NCBI GenBank assembly: GCA_016707205.1
Contig: JADJHZ010000014.1
Coordinates: 62,001 to 126,000 of the forward strand
Direction of reading: 5' to 3'
From: Haliscomenobacter sp.
GTDB lineage: Bacteria; Bacteroidota; Bacteroidia; Chitinophagales; Saprospiraceae
DNA length: 64,000 nt
Below are positions 28,561 through 37,703 of the stretch, piece after piece (position 1 is the first letter of the stretch; the number at the start of each line of letters is the position of its first letter). The notes beneath the pieces are model-generated. The model saw only the letters and a program-made list of their open reading frames with translations. It was not told where the DNA came from and did no database searches. Both the position numbers and the translations under genes were made by a program.

Positions 28561-29826
28561 TTACATATTCGCAATCAGTTCATCGCCGAACTCGGAGCAT
28601 TTGAGCAGGGTAGCGCCTTCCATGAGGCGGTGAAAGTCGTAGGTGACGCGTTTTTTGCCGATGGCGCCGTCCATGGCTTTGATGATGAGGTCGGCGGCTT
28701 CTTTCCAGCCCATGTAGCGGAACATCATTTCACCGGAGAGGATGACGGAACTTGGGTTCACTTTGTCCTGGCCTGCGTATTTGGGGGCGGTGCCGTGGGT
28801 GGCTTCGAATATGGCTTTGCCGGTGACGTAATTGATGTTGGCGCCGGGGGCGATGCCAATGCCTCCGACTTCAGCGGCGAGGGCGTCGGAGATGTAGTCG
28901 CCGTTGAGGTTGAGGGTGGCGATGACGGAGTATTCCGATGGGCGCAGCAGGATTTGCTGGAGGAATGCGTCGGCGATCACGTCTTTAACCAGGATAGCGC
29001 CTTTGGCCAGAGCGGCTTCCTGGGCCTGGTTGGCAGCAGCGGCGCCTTCTTTGGCGGCGATGCGGTCGTACTGCGCCCAAGTAAACACCTTGTCGCCGTA
29101 TTCGCGCTCGGCGAGTTGGTACCCCCACTCTTTGAACTTGCCTTCGGTATATTTCATAATATTCCCCTTGTGTACGATGGTAAGCGAGGGGAGGTTGTTT
29201 TCGAGGGTATACTCAATGGCGGAGCGGACCAACCGTTCCGTGCCTTCAGTAGAAACCGGCTTGATGCCCAGGGAAACCGTATTGGGGAAACGGATCTGAT
29301 TGACGCCCAGTTCTTCAATCAGGAATTTTTTCAGTTTCTCCAGTTCGGGCGTCCCGGCAAGGTATTCGATCCCGGCATAGATGTCTTCGGTATTTTCGCG
29401 GAAGATGACCATGTCGACCAGTTCGGGTTGCTTGACCGGGGAAGGCACGCCGGAGAAATAGCGCACCGGGCGCACGCAGGCATAGAGATCGAGTTGCTGG
29501 CGCAGGGCCACGTTAAGGGAGCGGATCCCTCCGCCTACGGGGGTGGTGAGCGGCCCTTTGATCGCGATCATGTATTTGTCGATCGTGCTCAGGGTTTCTT
29601 CCGGAAGCCAGTTGCCGGTAGCGTTGAAGGCTTTTTCGCCTGCGAGCACTTCTTTCCAAACGATTTTGCGGGCGCCGCCGTAGGCTTTTTCTACCGCTGC
29701 ATCCAGCACGCGAACAGAAGCTGCCCAAATATCGGGCCCCGTGCCGTCGCCTTCAATAAAAGGAATGATCGGGTCGTTGGGAACTACCAACTTGCCATTT
29801 TCCATGCTTACTTTTGATCCGCTCAT
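28561..29826 (-). CDS. icd: NADP-dependent isocitrate dehydrogenase
   Basis: A 421-residue TCA-cycle enzyme that oxidatively decarboxylates isocitrate to 2-oxoglutarate. Blocks in order: [13 protein letters not shown], the substrate loop [75 protein letters not shown] and [20 protein letters not shown]. This is the E. coli-type homodimeric form. It ends 5 bases from the octamer hairpin that separates it from the T9SS-protein gene. Confidence 0.95.
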   Translation of the reverse strand: MSGSKVSMENGKLVVPNDPIIPFIEGDGTGPDIWAASVRVLDAAVEKAYGGARKIVWKEVLAGEKAFNATGNWLPEETLSTIDKYMIAIKGPLTTPVGGGIRSLNVALRQQLDLYACVRPVRYFSGVPSPVKQPELVDMVIFRENTEDIYAGIEYLAGTPELEKLKKFLIEELGVNQIRFPNTVSLGIKPVSTEGTERLVRSAIEYTLENNLPSLTIVHKGNIMKYTEGKFKEWGYQLAEREYGDKVFTWAQYDRIAAKEGAAAANQAQEAALAKGAILVKDVIADAFLQQILLRPSEYSVIATLNLNGDYISDALAAEVGGIGIAPGANINYVTGKAIFEATHGTAPKYAGQDKVNPSSVILSGEMMFRYMGWKEAADLIIKAMDGAIGKKRVTYDFHRLMEGATLLKCSEFGDELIANM

Positions 29827-29883
29827 TGAATTTTGTATTTTGTAGGTTTATTAGGGTCGGGCCCCGGTTTCCAAAATGCCGCA

Positions 29884-29891
29884 CAAAAGTA
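29884..29891 (-). promoter_or_regulatory. Candidate -7 box for icd
   Basis: TACTTTTG on the minus strand, within ATACTTTTGTGC, 58 bases before the icd start, fits TAnnTTTG. A matching -33 element is not obvious. Confidence 0.35.
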
Positions 29892-30010
29892 TAAAAAGTT
29901 AAGCGTTTGCGCTTTGGATAACGGCGACCTTTTCGGCATAAAATCGCTTAAAAAACGGTTTTGCACCGGTTGACCCAGGGGAGGCCGGGATTTTCGAACC
30001 AACAACAACT

Positions 30011-31045
30011 ATGAATCCGCATCTGGATCCGCATACCGGACAAAACAATCCGGAAGAGCAGCAGGTTGAAAAAGCCCTGCGTCCCAAAGCCCTGGAGGAT
30101 TTCAGCGGCCAGCCCCGGATCGTAGAGAACCTCAAGGTGTTCATCGCCGCTGCCAAACAGCGCGGGGAAGCGCTGGATCACGTATTGCTGCACGGCCCCC
30201 CGGGGTTGGGGAAAACCACGCTTTCCTACATCATCTCCAACGAGCTGGAGGCCAACATGAAGATGTCTTCCGGGCCCGTACTGGAAAAACCGGGCGACCT
30301 GGCCGGGCTGCTCACCAATCTCGACGAGGGCGACGTGTTGTTCATCGACGAGATCCACCGCCTGAATACGGTGGTAGAGGAGTACCTGTATTCGGCGATG
30401 GAAGATTTTCGGATCGATATCCTGATCGACAGCGGTCCGAATGCCCGGAGCATCCAGATCACGCTGCATCCGTTCACGCTGGTCGGCGCCACCACGCGCA
30501 TGGGCTTACTAACGCCTCCGATGCGGGCGCGTTTTGGCATCACCTGCCACCTGGATTACTACGACGTGGCCACCCTGATCCGTATTGTGAAGCGGTCGGC
30601 GGCCATCCTCAAGGTGGAGATCACAGAAGGGGGTGCGGCGGAGATCGCCCGCCGCAGCCGGGGAACGCCCCGGATCGCTAACGCGCTGCTGCGACGGGTG
30701 CGCGATTTTGCCCAGGTAAAAGGCAATGGAACCATCGACGAGGAGATTGCCCGCTTTGGGCTGTCGGCCCTGCGCGTCGACGAGCACGGATTAGACGAAA
30801 TGGACAATAAAATCCTTTCGGCGATCATTCATAAGTTTAAAGGGGGCCCGGTGGGGCTGACCACCATCTCCACCGCCGTAGGGGAGGAGTCCGGCACGAT
30901 CGAAGAGGTGCACGAACCGTTTCTGATCATGGAAGGATTTCTTCAGCGTACGCCAAGAGGCAGGGAAGCGACGGAAAAAGCGTACCGGCATCTGGGGGCA
31001 ATTCCTCCTGGTAAAGCGGGGACGTTGTTTGATATTGTGGAATAA
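30011..31045 (+). CDS. ruvB: Holliday junction branch migration helicase RuvB
   Basis: A 344-residue AAA+ motor that drives Holliday junction migration with RuvA. Visible motifs: [12 protein letters not shown], Walker [12 protein letters not shown], Walker [10 protein letters not shown], sensor segment [19 protein letters not shown], the arginine-finger region, and the C-terminal winged helix ([20 protein letters not shown]). Normal length. ruvA and ruvC are not adjacent. It diverges from icd. Confidence 0.97.
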   Translation: MNPHLDPHTGQNNPEEQQVEKALRPKALEDFSGQPRIVENLKVFIAAAKQRGEALDHVLLHGPPGLGKTTLSYIISNELEANMKMSSGPVLEKPGDLAGLLTNLDEGDVLFIDEIHRLNTVVEEYLYSAMEDFRIDILIDSGPNARSIQITLHPFTLVGATTRMGLLTPPMRARFGITCHLDYYDVATLIRIVKRSAAILKVEITEGGAAEIARRSRGTPRIANALLRRVRDFAQVKGNGTIDEEIARFGLSALRVDEHGLDEMDNKILSAIIHKFKGGPVGLTTISTAVGEESGTIEEVHEPFLIMEGFLQRTPRGREATEKAYRHLGAIPPGKAGTLFDIVE

Positions 31046-31086
31046 GTGCGTTTTTTGAGATGAAATAGGTATTGACCAGTGTTTTG

Positions 31087-31219
31087 GCCTCCCCCTAACC
31101 CCCCTCCGAAGCTAATCTTGAAGGGGTTTTGTCTCAAAAAGCGCCGATGGAGTTAAAAATAATTGCATGTAGTCGTGGCGCTGGGGACTGGCCTCCCCCT
31201 AACCCCTTCCGAAGGAGGG
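31087..31219. repeat. CCTCCCCCTAACCCC direct repeats
   Basis: Two units, CCTCCCCCTAACCCCCCTCCG (about 31087) and CCTCCCCCTAACCCCTTCCG (about 31188), each followed by a GAAG...GGGG complement, lie between ruvB and the metallophosphatase gene. They resemble half copies of the element at 25866. Confidence 0.6.
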
Positions 31220-31278
31220 GGAACAAGTGTGGGGCTAAATCTTGAGATTTCTTATTTGGCTTAAAGAAAAAGGCAAAA

Positions 31279-32163
31279 ATGAAAAGAAGAATCTTTCTGA
31301 TAAAAACGGGCACCGGAATGGCGCTGATGGGAGCGGGCGCGTTTCCGTTCCGGGCGATGGCCGCCTCCGGGGAGCGGACCAAGCTGACGATTCTGCATAC
31401 CAACGACTTGCACGGGCATTTGGGCGCCGGGTCCTTGCTGCCTTCCATGGTGGAGGAGATACGCCGCGAGGAAGCTCATGTGCTGCTCTTCGATGCGGGC
31501 GATTTTGTGGGATCGGGCACGGAGGAGGAAAAGCGGCAGGCCGTGGAGCGCATGAACGCCCAGGGGTACGACGCCGTTATCCTTGGAAACCAGGAGATCG
31601 AATGGGGGTTGGAGACGTTGTCCCAACAATTTAAACACGTTAATTTTGACGTGATCAGCAGCAATTACCCCCTGAATTCCATGCCGTTAGGCGATTGGAG
31701 AACTCCCTTTTCGGTGTTGAAAAGAGGAGGGATCACCGTTGGGGTGTTTGGTCTGGGAGCGGATGTCAATTCGTTGGAATACCCTGCGTTGGATTCGGAA
31801 TCAGCGCCCGGAGGGCCGATCGCTACGGCGAATGCCTACGCCGCCTGGCTCCGGGAACAGGAACAATGCGATCTGGTGATTTGCCTTTCGCAGCTAGGGT
31901 TTCAATATGCCGGAGCGCGGCTTTCAGATACGGTGCTGGCAGAGAAGAGCAGGGGTATTGACCTCATCCTGGGAGGGGGAACCCACACGTTCCTGGAGGC
32001 GCCGGTTGTGATGAAAAATGCGGATAATCAAGATGTGGCCATACACCATGCCGGGTGCGACGGCTTGCTGCTCGGACGGGTGGATGTTTACGTGGAGGAA
32101 AATAAGGGGCGCCAATGGGCGGCTAGCTCCGGGGTTCAGGGCGCCGCAGCCAGGCTGGCATGA
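31279..32163 (+). CDS. 5'-nucleotidase-like metallophosphatase, altered GNHE motif
   Basis: A 294-residue exported calcineurin-like phosphoesterase (signal KRRIFLIKTGTGMALMGAGAF). Family blocks: ILHTNDLHGHLG (metal ligands), LLFDAGDFVGSG, ISSNYPL, VGVFGLGADVN, ILGGGTHTFLEAP. The canonical GNHE/GNHD motif reads GNQEIEWG, replacing a catalytic His by Gln, so phosphatase activity is doubtful. The C-terminal nucleotidase domain of UshA is absent, as in the short Bacteroidota form. It stands alone. Confidence 0.85.
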   Translation: MKRRIFLIKTGTGMALMGAGAFPFRAMAASGERTKLTILHTNDLHGHLGAGSLLPSMVEEIRREEAHVLLFDAGDFVGSGTEEEKRQAVERMNAQGYDAVILGNQEIEWGLETLSQQFKHVNFDVISSNYPLNSMPLGDWRTPFSVLKRGGITVGVFGLGADVNSLEYPALDSESAPGGPIATANAYAAWLREQEQCDLVICLSQLGFQYAGARLSDTVLAEKSRGIDLILGGGTHTFLEAPVVMKNADNQDVAIHHAGCDGLLLGRVDVYVEENKGRQWAASSGVQGAAARLA

Positions 32164-32545
32164 AGCTCGGAAGCGGGGCTTTTTCATTGGTTTTAAAGGA
32201 GAAAGGAATTTGGCTTTTTTGTTTTTTTTACAAACGAATAATTTTTAATAAACTGTTTTTCAGGGTTTTAATAAAAAAAATCACGAAAGCATCTTGTGAG
32301 GTCTGTTTTTGAAGATGCTTTATATTACATGAAAAAAAATTTAATAATTCCCTCCGCAGGAATTTTTTCCCTGAGAATTTAGTTGCATCTTTGTAACCCT
32401 GCCATTGATAAATGGCATTCGTGATTATCCGGTTGAAGTTTTCTTCCGTTTCACCATATTTATAAAACTTACTGATACTCCTGCACTTACGCTAGGTGCT
32501 GTGTAATTTTTTTTTGTTAATGGCGTAAGCCCAATTTGAAGGAGA
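32164..32545. other. AT-rich dnaA leader, no gene
   Basis: About 380 AT-rich bases with long T and A tracts. A GCATCTTTG box at about 32384-32392 partly matches the Bacteroidota -7 element and could drive dnaA with a long leader. No cluster of TTATCCACA DnaA boxes was seen, so an origin cannot be claimed. Confidence 0.5.
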
Positions 32546-34048
32546 ATGGTAAAGGACTATGACGTCGTATGGGACAGCTGTCTGCAGACGATTCGCAAAA
32601 ACGTCAACACGCAGAGCTTTAAAACCTGGTTTGAGCCGATCAGACCGGTCCGTTTATTGAACAATGCCTTGACCATCCAGGTGCCCAATAAGTTTTTTTA
32701 CGAATGGCTGGAGGAGCATTTCGTCACGCTGCTCAAGACGACCATTCGCAAGGAGTTGGGGGAGAAGGGGCGTTTGGAGTATCAGATCCTCATGCACGAT
32801 CATAGCGCCAAAGAGCAGGCGCCCGTCAAACCTGCCTTAAACGGAGTTCGTCCCAATGCGGTCGAGGTAGCCGTGATGGCCAGCCGCGGGGGAGGAAACA
32901 CCCGCACGGCAACCCTGCCGGAGGCGGACCAAGCCCAGGAGCCGATGTTCATGGACACCGAGTCCATCAAGAACCCGTTCGTCATCCCGGGGATACGCAA
33001 GACGCCCATCAAATCGCAGTTGAATCCGAACTATACGTTCGAAAATTATATCGAAGGCGACTGCAACCGTCTGGCTCGTTCTGCCGGTATGGCAGTGACT
33101 AAAAAGCCGGGGCTTACCTCCTTTAACCCCCTGGTCATTTTTGGCGAAACGGGGTTGGGCAAGACGCATCTGGCTCAGGCGATCGGGAATTCCATCGTAG
33201 AAAACTATCCGGAAAAGGTGGTGCTGTACGTGTCTGCCGACAACTTCACCAACCAGATCATCGACGCGATCAAAAAGAATAACGTCACGGATTTCGTTAA
33301 CTTTTACCAGCTCATCGACGTGCTGATCGTTGACGATATCCAGTTTCTGGCCAACAAGCTCAAGATGCAGGAGATTTTCTTCCACATCTTCAACCAGCTA
33401 CACCAGAGCGGGCGCCAGGTCGTGCTCACCTCCGACCGCCCCCCGAAGATGATGGAAGGCATCGAAGACCGGCTAATCTCCCGATTCAAGTGGGGCCTTT
33501 CGGCCGACCTGCAAGCGCCGGACCTGGAAACCCGCATGGCCATCCTCGGCTACAAAACCATGCGCGAAGGCGTGGAAATCCCCGCCGACGTCAGCGAGTT
33601 TATTTGCTACAACATCCGCAACAACATCCGCGAACTGGAAGGCGCTCTGATTTCGCTCCTTGCGCAATCGTCGCTCAACAACCGCGATATCGACATCGAC
33701 CTGGCCAAAGAGGTGGTCAAGAACTTCGTCAGCGAGATGAACAAGGAGATCACCGTGGAGTTTATTCAGCGGCTGGTAGCGGAGCATTTCAAGGTCGACG
33801 TATCCACCCTTCAGAGCAAAACCCGCAAACGCTCTATCGTGATCGCCCGGCAGCTCTCCATGTACCTCGCCAAAAACCTCACCGACCGCTCCCTCAAAGG
33901 CATCGGCGACAACTTCGGCGGCCGCGACCACAGCACCGTCATCTACTCCTGCAAGACCGTCCAGGACCTAATGGAAACCGATACCTTCTTCAAAGACACT
34001 GTGGAAGAACTGGAAAAGAAGATCCGCATGTCGTTGAATGAAAAGTAA
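32546..34048 (+). CDS. dnaA: Chromosomal replication initiator DnaA
   Basis: A 500-residue initiator. Domain I (1-90: WDSCLQTIRKNVNTQSFKTWFEPI) binds DnaB-type partners. A variable linker follows. The AAA+ domain has Walker A FGETGLGKTHLAQAIGN and Walker B VLIVDDIQFLA. The C-terminal domain IV contains the DnaA-box signature GRDHSTVIYSCKTVQDL. Complete and of normal length for Bacteroidota. dnaN and the usual origin neighbours are not present here. Confidence 0.97.
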   Translation: MVKDYDVVWDSCLQTIRKNVNTQSFKTWFEPIRPVRLLNNALTIQVPNKFFYEWLEEHFVTLLKTTIRKELGEKGRLEYQILMHDHSAKEQAPVKPALNGVRPNAVEVAVMASRGGGNTRTATLPEADQAQEPMFMDTESIKNPFVIPGIRKTPIKSQLNPNYTFENYIEGDCNRLARSAGMAVTKKPGLTSFNPLVIFGETGLGKTHLAQAIGNSIVENYPEKVVLYVSADNFTNQIIDAIKKNNVTDFVNFYQLIDVLIVDDIQFLANKLKMQEIFFHIFNQLHQSGRQVVLTSDRPPKMMEGIEDRLISRFKWGLSADLQAPDLETRMAILGYKTMREGVEIPADVSEFICYNIRNNIRELEGALISLLAQSSLNNRDIDIDLAKEVVKNFVSEMNKEITVEFIQRLVAEHFKVDVSTLQSKTRKRSIVIARQLSMYLAKNLTDRSLKGIGDNFGGRDHSTVIYSCKTVQDLMETDTFFKDTVEELEKKIRMSLNEK

Positions 34049-34081
34049 TGCTAAAGTTGTGAAGAAGAATGGCTAGAACCT

Positions 34082-34420
34082 TCAGGGAGCGGATTTCAGA
34101 TACTCCGCGATGAATTGGTTCAGGCTAGGGATTTCATCCCGGATTACACTAAAAACAATGTCAAAATCGACCCCGAAATATTCGTGAATCAGGCGATTGC
34201 GCATCCCCGCCATCATACGCCAAGGAATGCCAGGTATCCGTTCTCTTGTAGAGGTCGAAAGCTGGCGCGAAGCCTCCCCAATGATTTCCAGGCTGCGAAT
34301 AACTGCTAGGGATAATAATGGATCGTCCTCCAGCGCGATTGGTCCCGAGATATCTTGAGCCAAAAGAAACTGACATTCCTCCAAAATATGGCTTAGGTAT
34401 TCGGAATCAGGTAAGGGCAT
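34082..34420 (-). CDS. hepT: HepT-like ribonuclease toxin (DUF86)
   Basis: A 112-residue HEPN toxin. The RNase motif RNRLIHEYFG (R-x4-H) lies near residue 80. The start is placed at 34420 (MPLPDSEY), which overlaps the end of mntA by 14 bases, rather than 10 codons upstream. HepT RNases are neutralised by AMP transfer from the partner nucleotidyltransferase. The overlap implies coupled translation. Confidence 0.88.
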   Translation of the reverse strand: MPLPDSEYLSHILEECQFLLAQDISGPIALEDDPLLSLAVIRSLEIIGEASRQLSTSTRERIPGIPWRMMAGMRNRLIHEYFGVDFDIVFSVIRDEIPSLNQFIAEYLKSAP

Positions 34421-34742
34421 ATTCCACTTCTTGAAGTATCCGGGGACCAATATAAGGACTAAGCCCGCGTGTCGTCACCAAATCAATGGATTGGCCATCA
34501 AACAGGGATTCAAGAAAAAAGGTCAATTCCATAAAATGACGAAACGTTGCCTGGCCTGTTTCAAACTCTACCAGTAAATCGATATCGCTCTCCGGACCCG
34601 CCTCTTCTCGTACAAAGGAGCCAAAGAGCCCCAGACGGCGCACGCCATATCCTCTTAGCTCCTCAGGATAGGCGCGTAAAATAGCCAGTATGGCGGCCTT
34701 GTCAAGCGTTTGGGCTGTTGTTGGCATTGGGAAATCGCTCAT
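34407..34742 (-). CDS. mntA: MntA-like nucleotidyltransferase antitoxin
   Basis: A 111-residue minimal nucleotidyltransferase. LGLFGSFVREEAGPESDIDLLVEF holds the GSF-x9-DxD metal-binding motif (Asp, Asp). It precedes and overlaps hepT, the standard order of the HepT/MntA toxin-antitoxin system in which MntA AMPylates HepT. The pair lies just downstream of dnaA in opposite orientation. Confidence 0.88.
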   Translation of the reverse strand: MSDFPMPTTAQTLDKAAILAILRAYPEELRGYGVRRLGLFGSFVREEAGPESDIDLLVEFETGQATFRHFMELTFFLESLFDGQSIDLVTTRGLSPYIGPRILQEVEYALT

Positions 34743-35068
34743 TTACTCCTTAAAGATCGCCAAAAACTTTCATATTTACAATTTTCAGGGGCAGGTACCT
34801 CAGCCTACAAACGTTAGGCCTCTCCGAGGCCGGGGTGGCGCGTTTGGGCGCGGAGGGGGTAACCAATGTTGGGGCTACTAACCCAGGGTGGCTGCTAAGT
34901 AAATCAATGCAAAAAAATAATAAAAGGGCAAAAAAGCGAGTTTTATCCTTTGGTTGATTGAAAGAAATCTCTGCAAATCCTTGAAGAATTGGGCCACCTC
35001 AAAAGCCCGCCCCTGGAAGGCGGATTTTCTTTTAAGATAGCTTCTGCTTTACACCAAAACCATCATTT
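34743..35068. other. Intergenic region without recognisable gene
   Basis: It separates mntA from the protease-nuclease gene. A small perfect hairpin GGCCTC-TCC-GAGGCC lies at 34818-34832. No gene or strong promoter was recognised. Confidence 0.5.
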
Positions 35069-36955
35069 ATGAACAAGCTACAGTACATTGCTCAGGGGGA
35101 ACCCAAACTTGTCGAAGAGATCCGTCAAATTCTCGATACCGGCAATAATCTTCCCCTGGCCCGGCAACGCGGAATCGATGCTGAAAACGTGCGGGCTGTC
35201 GTTCTGGACTTTGCCTCGGCAGATATTATGCCCCACGTAGAGGCCGTTATACTTCCTTTCATGCGCCCTGTGCTGTTCATCCGTAACGGAAAAATCGATC
35301 TGCCGGATTCCAACGAGCTGAAAGAGCGGATCATGAAATACAAACCCATGATCGAGCAACCCCTCAATGCCGTCGGGCGCATTGAACTCAAAAACCACCA
35401 ATTGCAGAATATCGGTACCGGCTGGCTGATCGCGGAAAACATCATCGCCACCAACCGGCACGTAGCCGAGCTTTTCTGTATCCGGGGAGGTTCTAACGCC
35501 TTTGGCGGGGTGTTCCGCAGGAATTTCATGGGCCAGCCCCTCCTTGCCACCATCGACTTTAAAGAGGAATACCATACCAGTCCCGCTGCGGTCAACGAAT
35601 TTGAACTGGAAATTGAGAAGGTGGTTTACCTGCCGGATGCCTCCAGGGATCTGCCCGATATCGCCTTGCTGAAAATCAAAAAATCCCCCATGCAGCCGGC
35701 GCCAATCCCTTTTTTAAAGGAGAAACTGAGCAACGAACAGTTCATAGGAGTCGTGGGTTATCCGCTCCAGGATCCCAGGGGCGTGGTGGATAGAGAGATG
35801 GAAAAGCGGATTTTCGGAGACGTCTTCGGCGTGAAGCGATACGCTCCGGGCAAAATTCTCGATGTGCCGGATAACCACTGGTACTTTTTGCACGACGCCT
35901 CCACCCTGGGCGGCAATTCAGGTTCCCTGGTGCAGGATATGGAAAGCGGATGCGCCATAGGCATCCATTTCGCAGGCTCGCTACTCGAAGCCAATTTTGC
36001 CGTAAAGGGGCAGGAAATCCTGGATATTTCCACGAAAGTAGGCCTTTCCAGTATGTTTTCCTTTACAAAAAAACAAGCGGACTCTGTTGCCGTGGAGCCG
36101 GATTTTGCCCAGGAGAAGCCCTTCACCATTCCCGACTACAACAACCGGAAAGGATTCAGTATCCGTTTTCTGGAAAATGATCAGGGAATCGAAACAGTCC
36201 CTCTTCCCAAGATCAAACACAGAGCGGACATATTGAAATTCGGCCCCAACAACAAGAACAGCATATTGAAATACGCACACTTTTCGGTGGCCATATCCAA
36301 AAGCCGGCGGATATGTATTTACAGCGCCGTCAATATCGATGGCATGCAATACAAGCGGATTAAGAGAACCGGATGGAGATTTGACCCCCGGATTCCGGAG
36401 GAATACCAGATCATGAAAGAATGCTACGGCAATGCACCGAAATTTTCCCGGGGCCACATGACCCGGAGAGAGGATCCCAACTGGGGGGAATTGGCGCAAG
36501 TAGGGAACGACGATTCCATGCACGTGACCAATGCCGTGCCTCAAATGCAGAATTTCAATGCCGGGGTTTGGCTTTCTCTGGAAAACTTCGCCCTGGAAAA
36601 TGCCAAACACGACAAGCAGAGAATCTGCGTCTTCACGGGCCCTTTCCTGTACGACAGCGATCCCGAGAAATTTGGCGTGAAAATACCGGTGGAATTTTGG
36701 AAAGTCATCGCTTTCATCCACGATGAAACCGGTCAGCTTACCGCAACCGGCTATACGATATCTCAGGAAAACTACCTGAGGAACGACGAGTTTGTCTTCG
36801 GCGAGTTTATGACCTATCAGGTCCCGATCAACCTGATTGAGAAAAAAGCGGGGATCTCCTTCGGCGCTTTATCCAAAGCAGATCCGCTCAAAGACGATAT
36901 TTTTGAAACAATCAGCGCGCCTGTGCAGTCGGTGCGGCAGATACGGTTTTATTGA
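35069..36955 (+). CDS. Trypsin-like protease fused to DNA/RNA non-specific endonuclease
   Basis: A 628-residue two-enzyme protein without a signal peptide. Residues 1-95 are an unrecognised helical domain. Residues 100-330 are a trypsin-fold protease: His131 in GTGWLIAENIIATNRHVAE, Asp197 in LPDIALLKI, Ser284 in TLGGNSGSLV. Residues 380-620 are a beta-beta-alpha-metal (NUC1/EndoG-type) nuclease: FSRGHMTRREDPNWG with His463 (SRGH for the usual DRGH) and TNAVPQMQNFNAGVWLSLE with the Asn and Glu ligands. Both active sites look intact. It sits beside a toxin-antitoxin pair, so a conflict or defence role is an inference. Confidence 0.85.
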   Translation: MNKLQYIAQGEPKLVEEIRQILDTGNNLPLARQRGIDAENVRAVVLDFASADIMPHVEAVILPFMRPVLFIRNGKIDLPDSNELKERIMKYKPMIEQPLNAVGRIELKNHQLQNIGTGWLIAENIIATNRHVAELFCIRGGSNAFGGVFRRNFMGQPLLATIDFKEEYHTSPAAVNEFELEIEKVVYLPDASRDLPDIALLKIKKSPMQPAPIPFLKEKLSNEQFIGVVGYPLQDPRGVVDREMEKRIFGDVFGVKRYAPGKILDVPDNHWYFLHDASTLGGNSGSLVQDMESGCAIGIHFAGSLLEANFAVKGQEILDISTKVGLSSMFSFTKKQADSVAVEPDFAQEKPFTIPDYNNRKGFSIRFLENDQGIETVPLPKIKHRADILKFGPNNKNSILKYAHFSVAISKSRRICIYSAVNIDGMQYKRIKRTGWRFDPRIPEEYQIMKECYGNAPKFSRGHMTRREDPNWGELAQVGNDDSMHVTNAVPQMQNFNAGVWLSLENFALENAKHDKQRICVFTGPFLYDSDPEKFGVKIPVEFWKVIAFIHDETGQLTATGYTISQENYLRNDEFVFGEFMTYQVPINLIEKKAGISFGALSKADPLKDDIFETISAPVQSVRQIRFY

Positions 36956-37092
36956 CGCAGGAACTGCCTCAAGAGTCTTTTAGGCGAAATGGCCTTAAGC
37001 AGCCCCCGCACCCAGGAGTGTCTTGGGAATACACGAAAAGTGGAGGAATATCTGTCAAATCCAACAGTCCAGGTAGGGATCTGTGTTACGAT

Positions 37093-37129
37093 AAAAAAAG
37101 CACCTACGAATTGACTTCGTAAGTGCTTG
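37093..37129 (-). terminator. Rho-independent terminator after tRNA-like unit A
   Basis: Read on the minus strand: AAGCACTTACGAA, short loop, TTCGTAGGTGCTT, then seven T. It lies 9 bases downstream of the 3' end of the tRNA-like unit at 37138. Confidence 0.75.
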
Positions 37130-37137
37130 ATTTTCAG

Positions 37138-37201
37138 TCGGGGCACCAGGATTCGAACCTGGGACCCTCCCGATTCCATCGGGATGTGCTCCCGGTGCAA
37201 C
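37138..37201 (-). pseudogene. tRNA-Pro-derived 3' half (unit A)
   Basis: The T arm and 3' acceptor strand (GGTTCGAATCCTGGTGCCCCGA) are identical to the intact tRNA-Pro at 37754. The anticodon arm is TCCCG-ATGGAAT-CGGGA, and the D-arm region is altered (TTGCACCGGGAGCACA). The 5' acceptor strand is missing, so it cannot fold as a tRNA. The GIY-YIG gene begins where the 5' half should be. Confidence 0.65.
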
Positions 37202-37204
37202 CTA

Positions 37205-37456
37205 TTACGTGCCTTGTTCTTCTATCCACCGGATTAAAAACTCCGGGTTCTTCCATGATTTCAACTTCTTTTCCATCGCCATTGCCTCCTTCCTTGTTGC
37301 AAAGGACATCGAAAAAAGCAACTCCCATGGGCCTTTTCCCTTGGTCCACCTATTTCGGTTAGATTGGTGCCGAAGAATACGGTCCGTCAGGTTGTTTGTC
37401 TGACCTATATAGAACTGTCCAGTTTGCCGCGACTTGATGATATAGATATAAAACAT
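37205..37456 (-). CDS. Small GIY-YIG nuclease family protein
   Basis: An 83-residue single-domain GIY-YIG protein: MFYIYIIKSRQTGQFYIGQTNNLTDRI contains the YIY...YIG core, and KLKSWKNPEFLIRWIEE the C-terminal helix with the conserved Glu region. The start at 37456 (MFYIYI) is preferred over one 9 codons upstream. It lies between a truncated tRNA-like unit and a duplicated tRNA terminator. Similar small GIY-YIG genes are often found among tRNA genes in Bacteroidota (recalled, not checked). Confidence 0.85.
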   Translation of the reverse strand: MFYIYIIKSRQTGQFYIGQTNNLTDRILRHQSNRNRWTKGKGPWELLFSMSFATRKEAMAMEKKLKSWKNPEFLIRWIEEQGT

Positions 37457-37470
37457 AATATTAATAAATA

Positions 37471-37506
37471 AAAAAACCACCATGCAAATCTCTTTACAGG
37501 TGGCTT
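37471..37506 (-). terminator. Terminator after tRNA-like unit B
   Basis: AGCCACC, loop, GGTGG and a seven-T run on the minus strand, downstream of the unit at 37519. Nearly identical to the one at 37704, so the tRNA 3' end and terminator were duplicated together. Confidence 0.7.
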
Positions 37507-37518
37507 TTCTATTCTTCG

Positions 37519-37592
37519 TCGGGGCACCAGGATTCGAACCTGGGACCCTCCCGATTCCATCGGGATGTGCTCCCGGGCTGCGCTACGCCCCG
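37519..37592 (-). tRNA. tRNA-Pro-like unit with GGA anticodon arm (unit B)
   Basis: A 74-base unit with a paired acceptor stem (CGGGGCG/TGCCCCG), an intact T arm and a D arm with one mismatch. All match the tRNA-Pro at 37754 except the anticodon arm, TCCCG-ATGGAAT-CGGGA, which would place GGA (a Ser codon reader) on a proline-type body without a long variable arm. Either a recombinant pseudo-tRNA or an unusual tRNA; I favour a pseudogene. Confidence 0.45.
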
Positions 37593-37620
37593 AAGATTGT
37601 TCCGGTTTTTTTGGGGGGAG

Positions 37621-37682
37621 GATGTACCAGGATTTGAACCTGAGACCCTCCCGATTCCATCGGGATGTGCTCCCGGTGCAAC
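37621..37682 (-). pseudogene. tRNA-derived 3' half (unit C)
   Basis: The T arm reads GGTTCAAATCCTGGTACATC, with an acceptor strand that cannot pair with the tRNA-Pro 5' strand. It has the same TCCCGATGGAATCGGGA anticodon arm and the same altered D region as unit A. The 5' strand is absent. Confidence 0.6.
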
Positions 37683-37703
37683 ACACTACTTGCAGTATAT
37701 AAA

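Noticed and set aside
28486..29817. Long plus-strand frame of 443 codons
   Set aside because: It is antisense to the unambiguous icd gene and begins in the octamer repeat.
32164..32545. Replication origin upstream of dnaA
   Set aside because: The region is AT-rich, but no cluster of DnaA boxes was found and the usual origin neighbours are absent.
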